Source: Exiguobacterium algae
GTDB taxonomy: Bacteria > Bacillota > Bacilli > Exiguobacteriales > Exiguobacteriaceae
Assembly (NCBI RefSeq): GCF_018617875.1
Contig: NZ_JACSKZ010000002.1
Coordinates: 62,001 to 126,000 of the forward strand
Direction of reading: 5' to 3'
Length of the DNA stretch: 64,000 bases
Positions 16,069 through 24,332 of the stretch are shown piece by piece. How positions within the stretch are numbered: position 1 is the stretch's first letter; each line of letters starts with the position of its first letter. A program made the position numbers and the translations under genes. Below the pieces are notes generated by a model. That model ran no database searches and had not been told where the DNA came from. It saw nothing but the letters and a program-made list of their open reading frames with translations.

Positions 16069-17296
16069 AATATCCGGTCTCTTTTGGCAATTCTTTGTTT
16101 TTGGCCGCAATCTCGATCACTTTTTCTTTTAATTCATGTTCCATCCGGTCAAGTTCACGTTCGGCTTCACGACGTTTTTGCTTGCCTTCTTGTTGGATTC
16201 GCAACGTCTCGTCAAGCGTAGACAACAAGTTCTCATGTGCTACTTTTAATGACTCGACTGACACGATTCCCTTTTCATTCTCTTTGGCGATCTCAATCGA
16301 AGAGTCTTTCAACATTTTCGAGTTTTGCTCGAGTAACTGATTGGTCGTCTTCGTGACATCTTGTTGCATGCGTAGTGCCGTCTTCTGTCTTGTCAGACTG
16401 AGCGCGAGCACGACCTGGTTTTTCCAAAGTGGGATTGTGTTGACGACCGCCGACTCAATTTTTTCGGCCAGGATTTGGTTGTTCTGTTGAATGACACGAA
16501 TCTGAGGAGCCATCTGAAGACTGATTGTCCGGCTCAGTTTCAAGTCATGTAACTTTTTCTCAAACCGGTCCGCTAACTGAATTATGTCATTCAATTGTTG
16601 GAGTTTCACCTGGTCTTTTGAAACCTCTACTTCTTGGCGAAGTGGGGCGATTTCATGGTCACGCACGTGATCCAGTTTTGTCTCACCCGCTGCGATATAT
16701 ACATTCAACTCTTCGAAATAGCGTTTGTTTTTGTCATACATTTGATCGAGCATCGTAATATCTTTCATCAGACCGAACTTGGCACGGTCTAAGTTATGAA
16801 TAACCTCTTCAAGGTAGACATTCATTTTCTCGAATTGGAGTTTGTAGTTTTCAGCTTTCTTTTTTGCACGTCCGATGAGCGGGAGGTTGTCAACAAAGCT
16901 TTTCTTCTCCGGCTGAAGCATGTCCGGGTCCATCTTTCGAACGTTTTGCATCAAATCGGATAGGAGTTTACCTGCTTCACCACCATCTTTCATTCTGACT
17001 TCTGTCAAAATTTGATCTGAGAACTGAGATAGTTCCCGTTGGACGTTTGATCCAAATAGCATGACAGAATCCGTTTTCTTAATATCAATCGACTCGGCAA
17101 GGCGGGTAATCCGTTCACGATGTTCTTGCGGAACGTCCGGCTTCGCTTGAATCGCAGGAACCTCTTTTTTCTCTGACATAGATGACCAGTCGACTGACGG
17201 GTCACTAAATGATTCCGTGTCCGTTTTCGTTTCGGTGTTCGACGTCAAGTCTTCTTCTGGCCATGACTGCCAGTTTGATTCATTCGATAAAGTCAT
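16067..17296 (-). CDS. telA: TelA / YaaN family toxic anion resistance protein
   Basis: Cytoplasmic, mostly helical protein of 409 residues. The family (TelA, KlaA, YaaN, YceH) is linked to tellurite and cell-envelope stress tolerance; the mechanism is unknown. Residues 1-60 are low-complexity and acidic, and residues 100-400 form long helices with the conserved segments PLIGRAKKKAENYKLQFEK and KNQVVLALSLTRQ. Its start lies 17 bases inside xpaC, so the two are coupled. The pair is under a candidate ECF-sigma promoter. Confidence 0.88.
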   Translation of the reverse strand: MTLSNESNWQSWPEEDLTSNTETKTDTESFSDPSVDWSSMSEKKEVPAIQAKPDVPQEHRERITRLAESIDIKKTDSVMLFGSNVQRELSQFSDQILTEVRMKDGGEAGKLLSDLMQNVRKMDPDMLQPEKKSFVDNLPLIGRAKKKAENYKLQFEKMNVYLEEVIHNLDRAKFGLMKDITMLDQMYDKNKRYFEELNVYIAAGETKLDHVRDHEIAPLRQEVEVSKDQVKLQQLNDIIQLADRFEKKLHDLKLSRTISLQMAPQIRVIQQNNQILAEKIESAVVNTIPLWKNQVVLALSLTRQKTALRMQQDVTKTTNQLLEQNSKMLKDSSIEIAKENEKGIVSVESLKVAHENLLSTLDETLRIQQEGKQKRREAERELDRMEHELKEKVIEIAAKNKELPKETGY

Positions 17297-18002
17297 GTTT
17301 CTTTCTCCCTTCCGGCTGGTCTGCTAACACTCGCTCCATCATAATCAATTCCCGTTCAAAGTCGACGGCATCGTCCTCTAATAGACGGCTCCGTTGTTCT
17401 TTGAACTTGTCGACGATGAGTCGCATGTTCGTAATCAGTTGCTCCCGAGTCTCTTCTTGAATGACGACCCGTTTTCCTTCTAACTCGCGGAATTTCAAGA
17501 CAACAGAAACGAGTGAGTCCAGATAAAACGTGAACAGGTCACGCACATGTTTGGCATCTTGAGGGTTTTCAAAGAGTTCCGAGAACAAGTCATGTGCTTC
17601 TTTGGATACGGCTTTCATTTCCTGACGAACTTCCGTATCTTTAATTTCAGGTAGCACGCGATCGATTTGTTTTAGCTTTTCGTATCCTTGTTCAATCGTA
17701 CGCTGTAAAAATTGAAGTTCTAAATCATCTGTTGCTTCAAACTGTCGGACCGGTTCAGGTTCCTCGATCGGTTTTAAGATGCGAGACCCTGAGAACGACT
17801 CTTCTTCATCGAGCAGGAGTTTTTTCTTCGCCCTCTTTGTAACCGGTGCGGCGACCCGTTGACGTTGCCGACGTTTATTCGTCGACCATACTTCATTCAA
17901 CACGAGTGCCCCGACAATGATGAATAGCCAGGAGAAATCGAATACGTTAATGGCAAAATATATGATTGCCCCTGTCAGGGCCCATTTCATCCATGTTTTC
18001 AT
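17280..18002 (-). CDS. xpaC: XpaC family membrane protein
   Basis: 240 residues with two closely spaced hydrophobic segments at the N-terminus (about residues 4-36) and a long helical cytoplasmic domain. XpaC was named for hydrolysis of a chromogenic phosphate in Bacillus, but no enzymatic motif is visible and its role is unknown. The ATG at 18002 is six bases after GAGGTGG; a GTG three codons earlier is too close to it. First gene of the xpaC-telA operon, a pairing conserved in bacilli. Confidence 0.85.
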   Translation of the reverse strand: MKTWMKWALTGAIIYFAINVFDFSWLFIIVGALVLNEVWSTNKRRQRQRVAAPVTKRAKKKLLLDEEESFSGSRILKPIEEPEPVRQFEATDDLELQFLQRTIEQGYEKLKQIDRVLPEIKDTEVRQEMKAVSKEAHDLFSELFENPQDAKHVRDLFTFYLDSLVSVVLKFRELEGKRVVIQEETREQLITNMRLIVDKFKEQRSRLLEDDAVDFERELIMMERVLADQPEGRKKHDFIE

Positions 18003-18039
18003 TCTTTCCACCTCACCTTATGATACTTCTATTGTACCT

Positions 18040-18064
18040 TACGAACCCCCTCAAAAAAAGTTTC
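18040..18064 (-). promoter_or_regulatory. Candidate ECF (SigW-type) promoter for xpaC-telA
   Basis: Minus-strand GAAAC (18064-18060), a 16-base spacer that begins with seven T, then CGTA (18043-18040). This is the SigW-type layout. From memory, xpaC-yaaN belongs to the SigW regulon of Bacillus subtilis, which fits. No convincing SigA -35 is present. Confidence 0.6.
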
Positions 18065-18160
18065 GTCATCCCTATCATCTTAGCATAATATTTTTCCTTT
18101 CTACCTCGGTCGTAAGAATGATAAGCGACCTCATATAGCCATACTTTCCCCTTACGAACC

Positions 18161-18190
18161 GAAAAAAACCGCAGACGCATTCGTCTACGG
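18161..18190 (-). terminator. Terminator of the sodium-dependent transporter gene
   Basis: Minus-strand stem CCGTAGACG / CGTCTGCGG (one mismatch) followed by seven T. Confidence 0.8.
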
Positions 18191-18202
18191 TAAATTACAC
18201 AT

Positions 18203-19567
18203 TTACTTATCGAGCCACGTGTTCACCCACGTCCATACCATTACAATCGCAACCGTGACAGGAATGACGTATCGGATGAGTCCATGCCAAATCGGATACA
18301 GCTTCACACCCGGTTCAGATGTTTCAATCTCATCTTTTAATATACGCTGATCCACGACATAGCCGACAAAGATCGATGTCAATAACGCACCGAACGGCAT
18401 CAATATATAACTGACGATGTAATCCATCGTGTCGAAGAACGTGCGCCCACGCCAGATGACCACATCGCTTAACAAACCGAATGATAAGGCGGAAGGCACG
18501 CCAATCGCAAAAACAAGGGCAGCCGCCGACACCGTGATCTGACGTTTTGACAGCGTCATTTTTTTCTCATTCAGTCGGTCGGTCACCCCTGCAACAACGA
18601 CCTCGAGCATGGCAATCGACGAAGTGATCGATGCGAAAGCGAACAATAAGAAGAACAACACCATGAAGAAACCACCTAATGGCACTTGTTCAAACACCGC
18701 CGGTAGGACGACGAACAGAAGGGCAGGTCCTTCTGCCGGGTCTAGTCCTGAAGCGAACACAGCCGGGAAAATCGCGAGTCCCGCCAACAAGGATACTGTG
18801 ATGTTGAGTAACACGATCATATTGGCTGAGCGGTTTAACGTCCCTTTCGTCTTAATGTACGAGGCATAGGTCAACATCGCCGCAACACCAAGTGAAAGCG
18901 AGAAGAACGCCTGTCCTAAAGCAAACAACACAGACTGTCCTGACAGGGCAGAAAAATCAGGTTGTAAGAAGAAACGAACCCCTTCCATCGCCCCATCCAA
19001 CGTCAAAGAGCGGACAACGAGGACGAGAAAACTGACGAATAGAAGCGGCATCAAAATCTTGCTCATCCGTTCGATCCCTGCCTCGACACCTTTTAGTACA
19101 ATCAAAAGCGTAACGAGCAAAAATAAAAATTGTCCGAGCACGGCGATCCCCGGTGTGGAGACGACATTCTCGAATACCGCTCCGAATTCATCCGGAGTCC
19201 GGTCGTTTAATGTCCCACTCAATCCAAGAGCGATATAGATGAGAACCCATCCGCCGATGACACTATAAAATGAGAGCAATAAGAAGCATGCAAGCACGCC
19301 TAAATAGCCAATGATTGACCAATTCCGATGACCGAGTTGTTTAAAGGCGAGTAACGCTGTTTTTTGCGTCGAGCGACCGACAATGAATTCTCCGATCAAT
19401 AACGGGAGTCCAAGTAAAAGGGTAAATGCTAAGAACATAAGAAAGAAAGCCCCGCCTCCACTCGTCCCTGTCACATATGGAAACTTCCATATGGCTCCAA
19501 GACCGATGGCCGACCCTGCGGCTGCTAAGATGAATCCAATTTTTGAGGCGAATGAATTTTGCGCCAT
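18203..19567 (-). CDS. Sodium-dependent transporter, NSS (LeuT/SNF) family
   Basis: Integral membrane sodium symporter of 454 residues with 11-12 hydrophobic segments. The first helix has GSAIGLGAIWKFPY, the NSS signature that forms the substrate and sodium sites. Bacterial members carry amino acids such as leucine, tryptophan or tyrosine; the substrate here is unknown. The end of the protein (VWTWVNTWLDK) is short, as in 11-12 helix bacterial forms. Monocistronic, with its own promoter and terminator. Confidence 0.9.
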   Translation of the reverse strand: MAQNSFASKIGFILAAAGSAIGLGAIWKFPYVTGTSGGGAFFLMFLAFTLLLGLPLLIGEFIVGRSTQKTALLAFKQLGHRNWSIIGYLGVLACFLLLSFYSVIGGWVLIYIALGLSGTLNDRTPDEFGAVFENVVSTPGIAVLGQFLFLLVTLLIVLKGVEAGIERMSKILMPLLFVSFLVLVVRSLTLDGAMEGVRFFLQPDFSALSGQSVLFALGQAFFSLSLGVAAMLTYASYIKTKGTLNRSANMIVLLNITVSLLAGLAIFPAVFASGLDPAEGPALLFVVLPAVFEQVPLGGFFMVLFFLLFAFASITSSIAMLEVVVAGVTDRLNEKKMTLSKRQITVSAAALVFAIGVPSALSFGLLSDVVIWRGRTFFDTMDYIVSYILMPFGALLTSIFVGYVVDQRILKDEIETSEPGVKLYPIWHGLIRYVIPVTVAIVMVWTWVNTWLDK

Positions 19568-19615
19568 GTGTACCCCTACTTCCTGTTTTCATTTCATTTT
19601 CATAAGAATAGTGAA

Positions 19616-19644
19616 ATACTAACACGGTTCAGGTGCCTTCACAA
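19616..19644 (-). promoter_or_regulatory. SigA-type promoter of the NSS transporter gene
   Basis: Minus-strand TTGTGA (19644-19639), 17-base spacer, TAGTAT (19621-19616), 49 bases before the start codon. Confidence 0.6.
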
Positions 19645-19684
19645 TAAAAAAACAGAGAAAAATCTGAATACTTTTCTCTGTTTT
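19642..19684 (-). terminator. Terminator of the ABC transporter/lipid kinase operon
   Basis: Minus-strand stem ACAGAGAAAA / TTTTCTCTGT with a ten-base loop followed by a T-run. Confidence 0.8.
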
Positions 19685-19696
19685 CTTCAAATCGGA

Positions 19697-20569
19697 TTAT
19701 GGGGTCAAAAATGTTAGTGCCTCTTTGTCAAGCTGAATCGACATCCGTTCCGTCTCAAAATGTTCACCGTCGACATCGATGATTTGCGGTTGTTTCAATT
19801 CGACTACGAGTTCATCCGTTTGGATGTGTGCCCATTCAGTTGAAGACTGATCAAGACCGAGCTGTTGGGCCAACAGTTGACGTATCATCGGAAAACCGAT
19901 TGCGGAACTATGCACGACTTCCAATAAACCGTCCGAAAAGGATTGCGTCTCCAGTTTGGTAGGAACCGTTCCCAGGTAGCTGCCGTTTCCAACGTAAAGG
20001 AAACTGACCTCTCCTTCAAACAATACGTCGTCTCGACGCGATAACTTAATATAGAACGGGTCTGCTTCACGAAATTGCCGAATCGTCGCCAAAAAATAAC
20101 CGATCGAGCCCAACGTTTCTTTTTCATTCGGGTCGATTTGTCGGGACGTGTCGGCAATCAATCCCACTCCGATAAAGTTCAGTGCGTAACGGTCACCGAT
20201 TTTAATGACATCGACCCGTTTCTCCCGTAACATGTTGATGACTTTTGCCGCACGACTTGGCTCAATCGGGAGTTCGAGTGCTCGCGCGAAGTCGTTACAC
20301 GTACCACCAGGGATCAGACCGATGACCGGACGTTTGTCTCGAGGCAGTTTCATCAGGCCATTGACGACTTCATGTAACGTCCCGTCGCCTCCAATCACAA
20401 TCAAATGATCAAACGATCCACTTTCCTCCGCAAATCGTGAGGCATCCCCTTCAGCCAATGTTTTCTTGATAATGATTTCATCATAGTGCGATTCGATCGT
20501 ACCGATCACTTCACCGAGCATCGTCTCACTCGTACCCGATTTCGGATTGGAGATGATCATTCCCTTCAT
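19697..20569 (-). CDS. Diacylglycerol/lipid kinase family protein (YegS/DgkB-like)
   Basis: Soluble lipid-kinase-fold enzyme of 290 residues. The nucleotide-binding motif GGDGT is at residues 60-64, followed by the family loop GLIPGGTCNDFARAL; the C-terminal beta domain ends with VDGEHFE. Could phosphorylate diacylglycerol in lipoteichoic-acid turnover (DgkB) or act on another lipid or sphingoid-like substrate; the sequence does not decide. It starts four bases inside the ABC permease/binding protein gene, so it is made with that transporter. Confidence 0.85.
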   Translation of the reverse strand: MKGMIISNPKSGTSETMLGEVIGTIESHYDEIIIKKTLAEGDASRFAEESGSFDHLIVIGGDGTLHEVVNGLMKLPRDKRPVIGLIPGGTCNDFARALELPIEPSRAAKVINMLREKRVDVIKIGDRYALNFIGVGLIADTSRQIDPNEKETLGSIGYFLATIRQFREADPFYIKLSRRDDVLFEGEVSFLYVGNGSYLGTVPTKLETQSFSDGLLEVVHSSAIGFPMIRQLLAQQLGLDQSSTEWAHIQTDELVVELKQPQIIDVDGEHFETERMSIQLDKEALTFLTP

Positions 20570-22071
20570 AGTAATCCTTCCTGTTCTAAGAAGTCTTTGG
20601 CGACGTCGTACGCGCGTTCTTTCCCGTAGGCGACACGGCGGTTCAATTGAGACATCTGCTCATCGGTAATTCGACCAGCCAACTGATTCAACGCATCCTC
20701 GATTTCCGGATACTCTTCGAGTGTCTCTTCCTTCATCAAAGGAGCGCCTTGGTATGGTGGGAAGAATTGTCGGTCGTCCTCCAGAACAACCAACTCATTC
20801 TCTGCGATATCCGGGTCAGTCGCATACGCATCGACAAGATTGACATCTCCCCGAGCGATTGCTCGATAGCGTAACTTCTGTTCCATCGAAACGACCGATG
20901 GGAAATCAAAGCCGTACTCTTCCTGTAAACCAGGGTAACCATCTTCACGATCGGTGAACTCTAATGTGAATCCCGCTTTGATGTCAGATTCCACATTTCG
21001 CAAATCGGAAATCGCTGTGATCCCTTCTGCCTCCGCATAATCTTTTGGAATCGCCAAGGCATACGTGTTATTAAACTTCATCGGTTCCAGCATGACATAG
21101 CCATCCTCTTCGAGGGCGGCGCGTGCCTGTTCATACACTTCACGCGCATCATTCGAATTCGGTGTCTCCTTCACAAGACTCGCCAGCGCTGTGCCCGTGA
21201 ATTCCGGATAGATGTCGACATCCCCTGACTTCAGGGCTCCCCATACAAACGTCGTTTCCCCAAAGTTCGGTTTGACGGTGACAGACAAGTCGGTCTGGTC
21301 TTCAATTAACAGTTTATACATATTCATCAGGATTTCCGGTTCTGGACCGAGTTTGCCCGCCACGACGAGGTCGGATTGTTGTGTCCGGCCGAAGGCAAGC
21401 GGCGTCACAATGATTAGAGCGAGCACCGTCGAAGCGGCGATCAGTTTCGTTTTATTGCGCGTCGCTGTGGCACCTTCCATCTGTCTTAACAAGAAGTCAA
21501 ACAGAAGCGCCAAAATTGCGGCAGGCACTGCGCCGAGCAAGATTAAGTAATTATCATTCCGGTTGATCCCGAGCAAAATCAACGTCCCCAGTCCACCTGC
21601 TCCGACAAGTGCTGCAAGTGTCGCCGTTCCGACAATCAGGACCATTGCCGTACGAATCCCTGCCATGATGACCGGGAGCGCGAGCGGCAACTCCACTTTC
21701 ATTAAACTTTGATTTGGTTTCATCCCGCATGCCTGCGCAGCCTCTAATAGGGATTTATCCACCTCGTTCAGCCCCGTGAACGTATTTCGTAAGATTGGGA
21801 GCAGGGCGTAGAGAACTAAGGCAATGATCGCTGGCAGCGCACCGATTCCGACAAGGGGAATCATTAACCCGAGCAACGCCAGAGAAGGAACCGTCTGAAT
21901 GATTGCGGTCACCCCGATTGCCGTCTCGGCAATTTTACGTCGCCGTGTCAACCAGATTCCTAGCGGTACTGCAATGAGCACTGCAATGAGTAACGAGACG
22001 ACAGACAATTGCAAATGCTCGATGAGCGCTTCTACAAGTTGACCTTGTCGATTTTGAAACGTCTCAAGCAT
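20566..22071 (-). CDS. Fused ABC permease and substrate-binding protein, OpuB/OpuC-BilE-EgtU type
   Basis: 501 residues. Residues 1-210 form the permease with five or six membrane segments and the coupling segment EAAQACGMKPNQSL; residues about 235-501 form an OpuAC-type binding domain that starts after one more membrane segment. Permease-binding fusions of this class include compatible-solute importers, Listeria BilE and the ergothioneine importer EgtU, so the ligand could be glycine betaine, carnitine, choline or ergothioneine. The ATG at 22071 overlaps the ATPase stop by eight bases; a longer in-frame frame lies wholly inside that gene. A candidate SigB-type promoter precedes the operon. 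Confidence 0.88.
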   Translation of the reverse strand: MLETFQNRQGQLVEALIEHLQLSVVSLLIAVLIAVPLGIWLTRRRKIAETAIGVTAIIQTVPSLALLGLMIPLVGIGALPAIIALVLYALLPILRNTFTGLNEVDKSLLEAAQACGMKPNQSLMKVELPLALPVIMAGIRTAMVLIVGTATLAALVGAGGLGTLILLGINRNDNYLILLGAVPAAILALLFDFLLRQMEGATATRNKTKLIAASTVLALIIVTPLAFGRTQQSDLVVAGKLGPEPEILMNMYKLLIEDQTDLSVTVKPNFGETTFVWGALKSGDVDIYPEFTGTALASLVKETPNSNDAREVYEQARAALEEDGYVMLEPMKFNNTYALAIPKDYAEAEGITAISDLRNVESDIKAGFTLEFTDREDGYPGLQEEYGFDFPSVVSMEQKLRYRAIARGDVNLVDAYATDPDIAENELVVLEDDRQFFPPYQGAPLMKEETLEEYPEIEDALNQLAGRITDEQMSQLNRRVAYGKERAYDVAKDFLEQEGLL

Positions 22072-22798
22072 CCTGCTCACCTCTTCCTCGTTGTGTAAAT
22101 TCCAAGACGTACGGGTCATTACTTGCCAAAATCTCGTCCGGTGTTCCAACGAGCATCAGCTCACCATCTCGCATCAACGCAATCCGGTCCCCGAGTTTCA
22201 TCGCTTCTTGCATATCGTGTGTGACGAAGAGAATCGTCTTTCCTAATTCATCGTTCAAACGTTTGATGTCATCTTGTAATTGCCCCCGACTAATCGGATC
22301 GAGAGCTGAGAACGGTTCATCCATCAAAATGACATCCGGGTCGGCCGCGAGTGCACGGAGAACTCCGACGCGTTGCTGTTGACCACCGGAAAGCTCCGCC
22401 GGTTTTTTCGAACGTAATTTTTCATCCAGACCGGCGATCCGCATTAGCTCGGTCACCCGCTCCTTCGTTTTTTCTTTTGGCCATTTTAACAGTTCCGGAA
22501 CGACCGAAATGTTCTCTTCGACTGTCAAATGTGGAAATAGCGCAATCTGTTGCAGAACATAGCCGATGTTCCGCCGTAATTCATAAATATCGAATTGATA
22601 AATTTCTTTGCCATCAATCAGTATTTTTCCGTCCGTATGATCAATCAATCGATTAACCATTTTCATCGTCGTCGTTTTCCCACAACCCGACGGACCGATT
22701 AATACGAAAATTTCCCCTTTATCAACATTTAAACTTAAATCCTTGACGGCCAACGTCCCGTCATCATAACGCTTCGACACATCCCGAAACTCAATCAA
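22064..22798 (-). CDS. ABC transporter ATPase, quaternary-amine/OpuCA type
   Basis: 244 residues: Walker A GPSGCGKT (residues 35-42), signature LSGGQQQRV and Walker B VILMDEP are complete, with the switch histidine in FVTHD. Unlike OpuAA/OpuCA it has no CBS domains after residue 240, so ionic-strength sensing through CBS is not expected. Starts with TTG seven bases after GGAGGG. First gene of the three-gene unit with the fused permease and the lipid kinase. Confidence 0.92.
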   Translation of the reverse strand: MIEFRDVSKRYDDGTLAVKDLSLNVDKGEIFVLIGPSGCGKTTTMKMVNRLIDHTDGKILIDGKEIYQFDIYELRRNIGYVLQQIALFPHLTVEENISVVPELLKWPKEKTKERVTELMRIAGLDEKLRSKKPAELSGGQQQRVGVLRALAADPDVILMDEPFSALDPISRGQLQDDIKRLNDELGKTILFVTHDMQEAMKLGDRIALMRDGELMLVGTPDEILASNDPYVLEFTQRGRGEQDA

Positions 22799-22844
22799 CC
22801 CGATCCCTCCTTGGTAAATCCATTATGGAAAGTCAAATTATAGT

Positions 22845-22870
22845 TTGCCCGTTTCCAACGATTGTTAAAC
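22845..22870 (-). promoter_or_regulatory. Candidate SigB-type promoter upstream of the ABC transporter
   Basis: Minus-strand GTTTAA (22870-22865), 14-base spacer, GGGCAA (22850-22845): the -35 is a full match to the SigB consensus and the -10 matches four of six. A TATAAT (22842-22837) nearby has a poor -35 partner. Osmolyte and BilE-type transporters are often SigB-controlled in relatives, so a stress promoter is reasonable. Confidence 0.45.
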
Positions 22871-22898
22871 AAAAAAGGCTCTCCATCTAGGAGAACCT
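22870..22898 (-). terminator. Terminator after the 3D-domain gene
   Basis: Minus-strand stem GGTTCTCC / GGAGAGCC (one G-U pair), five-base loop, six T. Confidence 0.75.
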
Positions 22899-22907
22899 AA
22901 TCGTGAT

Positions 22908-23642
22908 TTAATAGATTGTAACCTTCACGTGACGACGACCCCAGTTTATGGCATCGCGCTTCGTATCGACTAAGAGATCGACGATATGACCTCTGATCCG
23001 GCCACCGGTATCAAGGGCAATGGCATCACCAATGCCTTCAACGTGGACGACAGAGCCGAGCGGGATGACAGATGGGTCAACCGCAATGATCCGCATTCCT
23101 TTATAGTAGATTGAATCTGTCACGTCATGCCCTGTTGCCGTTAAGACACGGCCCCCATACGTTTTGTTGTCACCGGCATCATTTGTGTATGCCGTGGACT
23201 CAACCGTGATCACTTTCTGACTCGGGGCTTTTGTTGAGGAGACAGGAGTTGCCGTGACTTGTGTCGTTGATTTGGCAGCCTCGGCTTTCGCTTTTTCTTC
23301 AGCTAAACGCTTTGCTTCTTCTGCCTGACGTTTCGCTTCTTCTGCCTGACGCTTCTCTTCAGCCTGGCGTTTTTCTTCAGCGATTCGTTCTGCTTCTTGT
23401 TTGGCTTTTTCTTCAGAGAGACGACGTTCTTCTTCTAAACGTTTCTCTTCAGCAAGCTTTTCTTTGCGCTCAATTTCTTTTTTTCGTTCTAATTCAATTG
23501 CTTGGCGCTCGAGCTCCAGTGGGTTTTGGACGATTTTTTGCTGCGTCCCCACCCCGATCTGCGCGGCGTCGGCAGTAGATGTGAATAAAAGGATTCCGAA
23601 AGTTGTCATTAGAATCATAAGTGTATATTTTATAAATTGCAT
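22908..23642 (-). CDS. Secreted 3D-domain protein with coiled-coil linker (YocH-like)
   Basis: 244 residues. Signal peptide (1-26, ending ADA), then a Glu/Lys/Ala-rich coiled coil (about 45-125) with repeated AEEKRQ units, then a C-terminal 3D domain (about 150-244) with the three conserved aspartates in VDPSVIPLG, LDTGG and VDLLVDTKRDA. The 3D fold is a double-psi barrel seen in cell-wall hydrolases such as YocH, so a peptidoglycan-cleaving or -binding role outside the cell is likely. No LysM domain. Two WalR-type boxes upstream strengthen this view. Confidence 0.85.
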   Translation of the reverse strand: MQFIKYTLMILMTTFGILLFTSTADAAQIGVGTQQKIVQNPLELERQAIELERKKEIERKEKLAEEKRLEEERRLSEEKAKQEAERIAEEKRQAEEKRQAEEAKRQAEEAKRLAEEKAKAEAAKSTTQVTATPVSSTKAPSQKVITVESTAYTNDAGDNKTYGGRVLTATGHDVTDSIYYKGMRIIAVDPSVIPLGSVVHVEGIGDAIALDTGGRIRGHIVDLLVDTKRDAINWGRRHVKVTIY

Positions 23643-23818
23643 CGTAGTAAGGTCATCACCTTTCTCGTTATGTAACGAACAAAAGTAAATTTACCACTTT
23701 GCATCGCTGTGGAGTAGTCATTTTAACGAAGTGAAATATTCCTGACATATGACGTGTAATCCGGTTACAGATTGTAACATTTACGAAAAACGTTGATATG
23801 ACGGGGCTTAACAAAAAA

Positions 23819-23860
23819 ATTACAGAACCGTTACAATAAATGATGTAACAATTCTGTAAT
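23819..23860. promoter_or_regulatory. Two WalR-type boxes in opposite orientation
   Basis: Minus strand TGTAAC-N5-TGTAAT (23835-23819) and plus strand TGTAAC-N5-TGTAAT (23844-23860) both fit the WalR consensus TGTWAH-N5-TGTWAH exactly, spaced eight bases apart. They lie about 180-220 bases upstream of the 3D-domain gene. In Bacillus the 3D-domain gene yocH is a WalR target. Confidence 0.55.
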
Positions 23861-23876
23861 GTTGTTGTCATTTGAA

Positions 23877-24332
23877 TTATTCTTGTATCGGACTCAAATC
23901 ATGCGGGCGTACCATACCCCACGGAGCCACATCGACCTGAATGGTGAAGGATTGTTTCCCCTCGATTTGGTCGACATCGTCTGCCGGGACACGATACGAA
24001 CTGATTTCTTCTATATAAACGAAACGGTCATAATAGTTTCCCTGAACACCGCCGAAAAACGGTTTGGATTGAATTCGGTCAATGACGGCGTAACCGTCCT
24101 CCCCTTCTTTGAAGGTTACATAGACCGTACCTGTCTCTACATCTTGCCGTCCCTCTAAGCCATCATACTCTAAATAGATGGAATCATTAAAATACGGGTC
24201 ATACGGCTCGTACGTGGATACTTGAAACGTATACGTCGTCCCAAACCAGGAAACCGCATATAAAAGTAAGATGAAAAGTATCGCAATCGCCAACTGCAGT
24301 ACGGGAATGATCCAAACTCTCAGTTGCTTCAT
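23877..24332 (-). CDS. Membrane protein of GDYXXLXY type (partner of DUF2157)
   Basis: 151 residues with one N-terminal membrane helix (about 7-29) and an extracytoplasmic beta-rich domain. The motif normally GDYxxLxY appears here as NDSIYLEYDG (about residues 49-58), a divergent form. It always accompanies a DUF2157 membrane protein in relatives, and here the two overlap by four bases. No known function; it probably binds the large partner in the membrane. Confidence 0.75.
   Translation of the reverse strand: MKQLRVWIIPVLQLAIAILFILLLYAVSWFGTTYTFQVSTYEPYDPYFNDSIYLEYDGLEGRQDVETGTVYVTFKEGEDGYAVIDRIQSKPFFGGVQGNYYDRFVYIEEISSYRVPADDVDQIEGKQSFTIQVDVAPWGMVRPHDLSPIQE

Noticed and set aside
23261-23578. 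Plus-strand leucine-rich frame opposite the 3D-domain gene
   Set aside because: It is the reverse of the Glu/Lys/Ala coiled-coil repeats, which naturally reads as Leu/Ser/Arg-rich sequence.
23773-23788. Further WalR-like half-sites (TGTAAC, TGTTAC-N4-TGTAAC)
   Set aside because: Spacing is four rather than five bases or the second half is missing.
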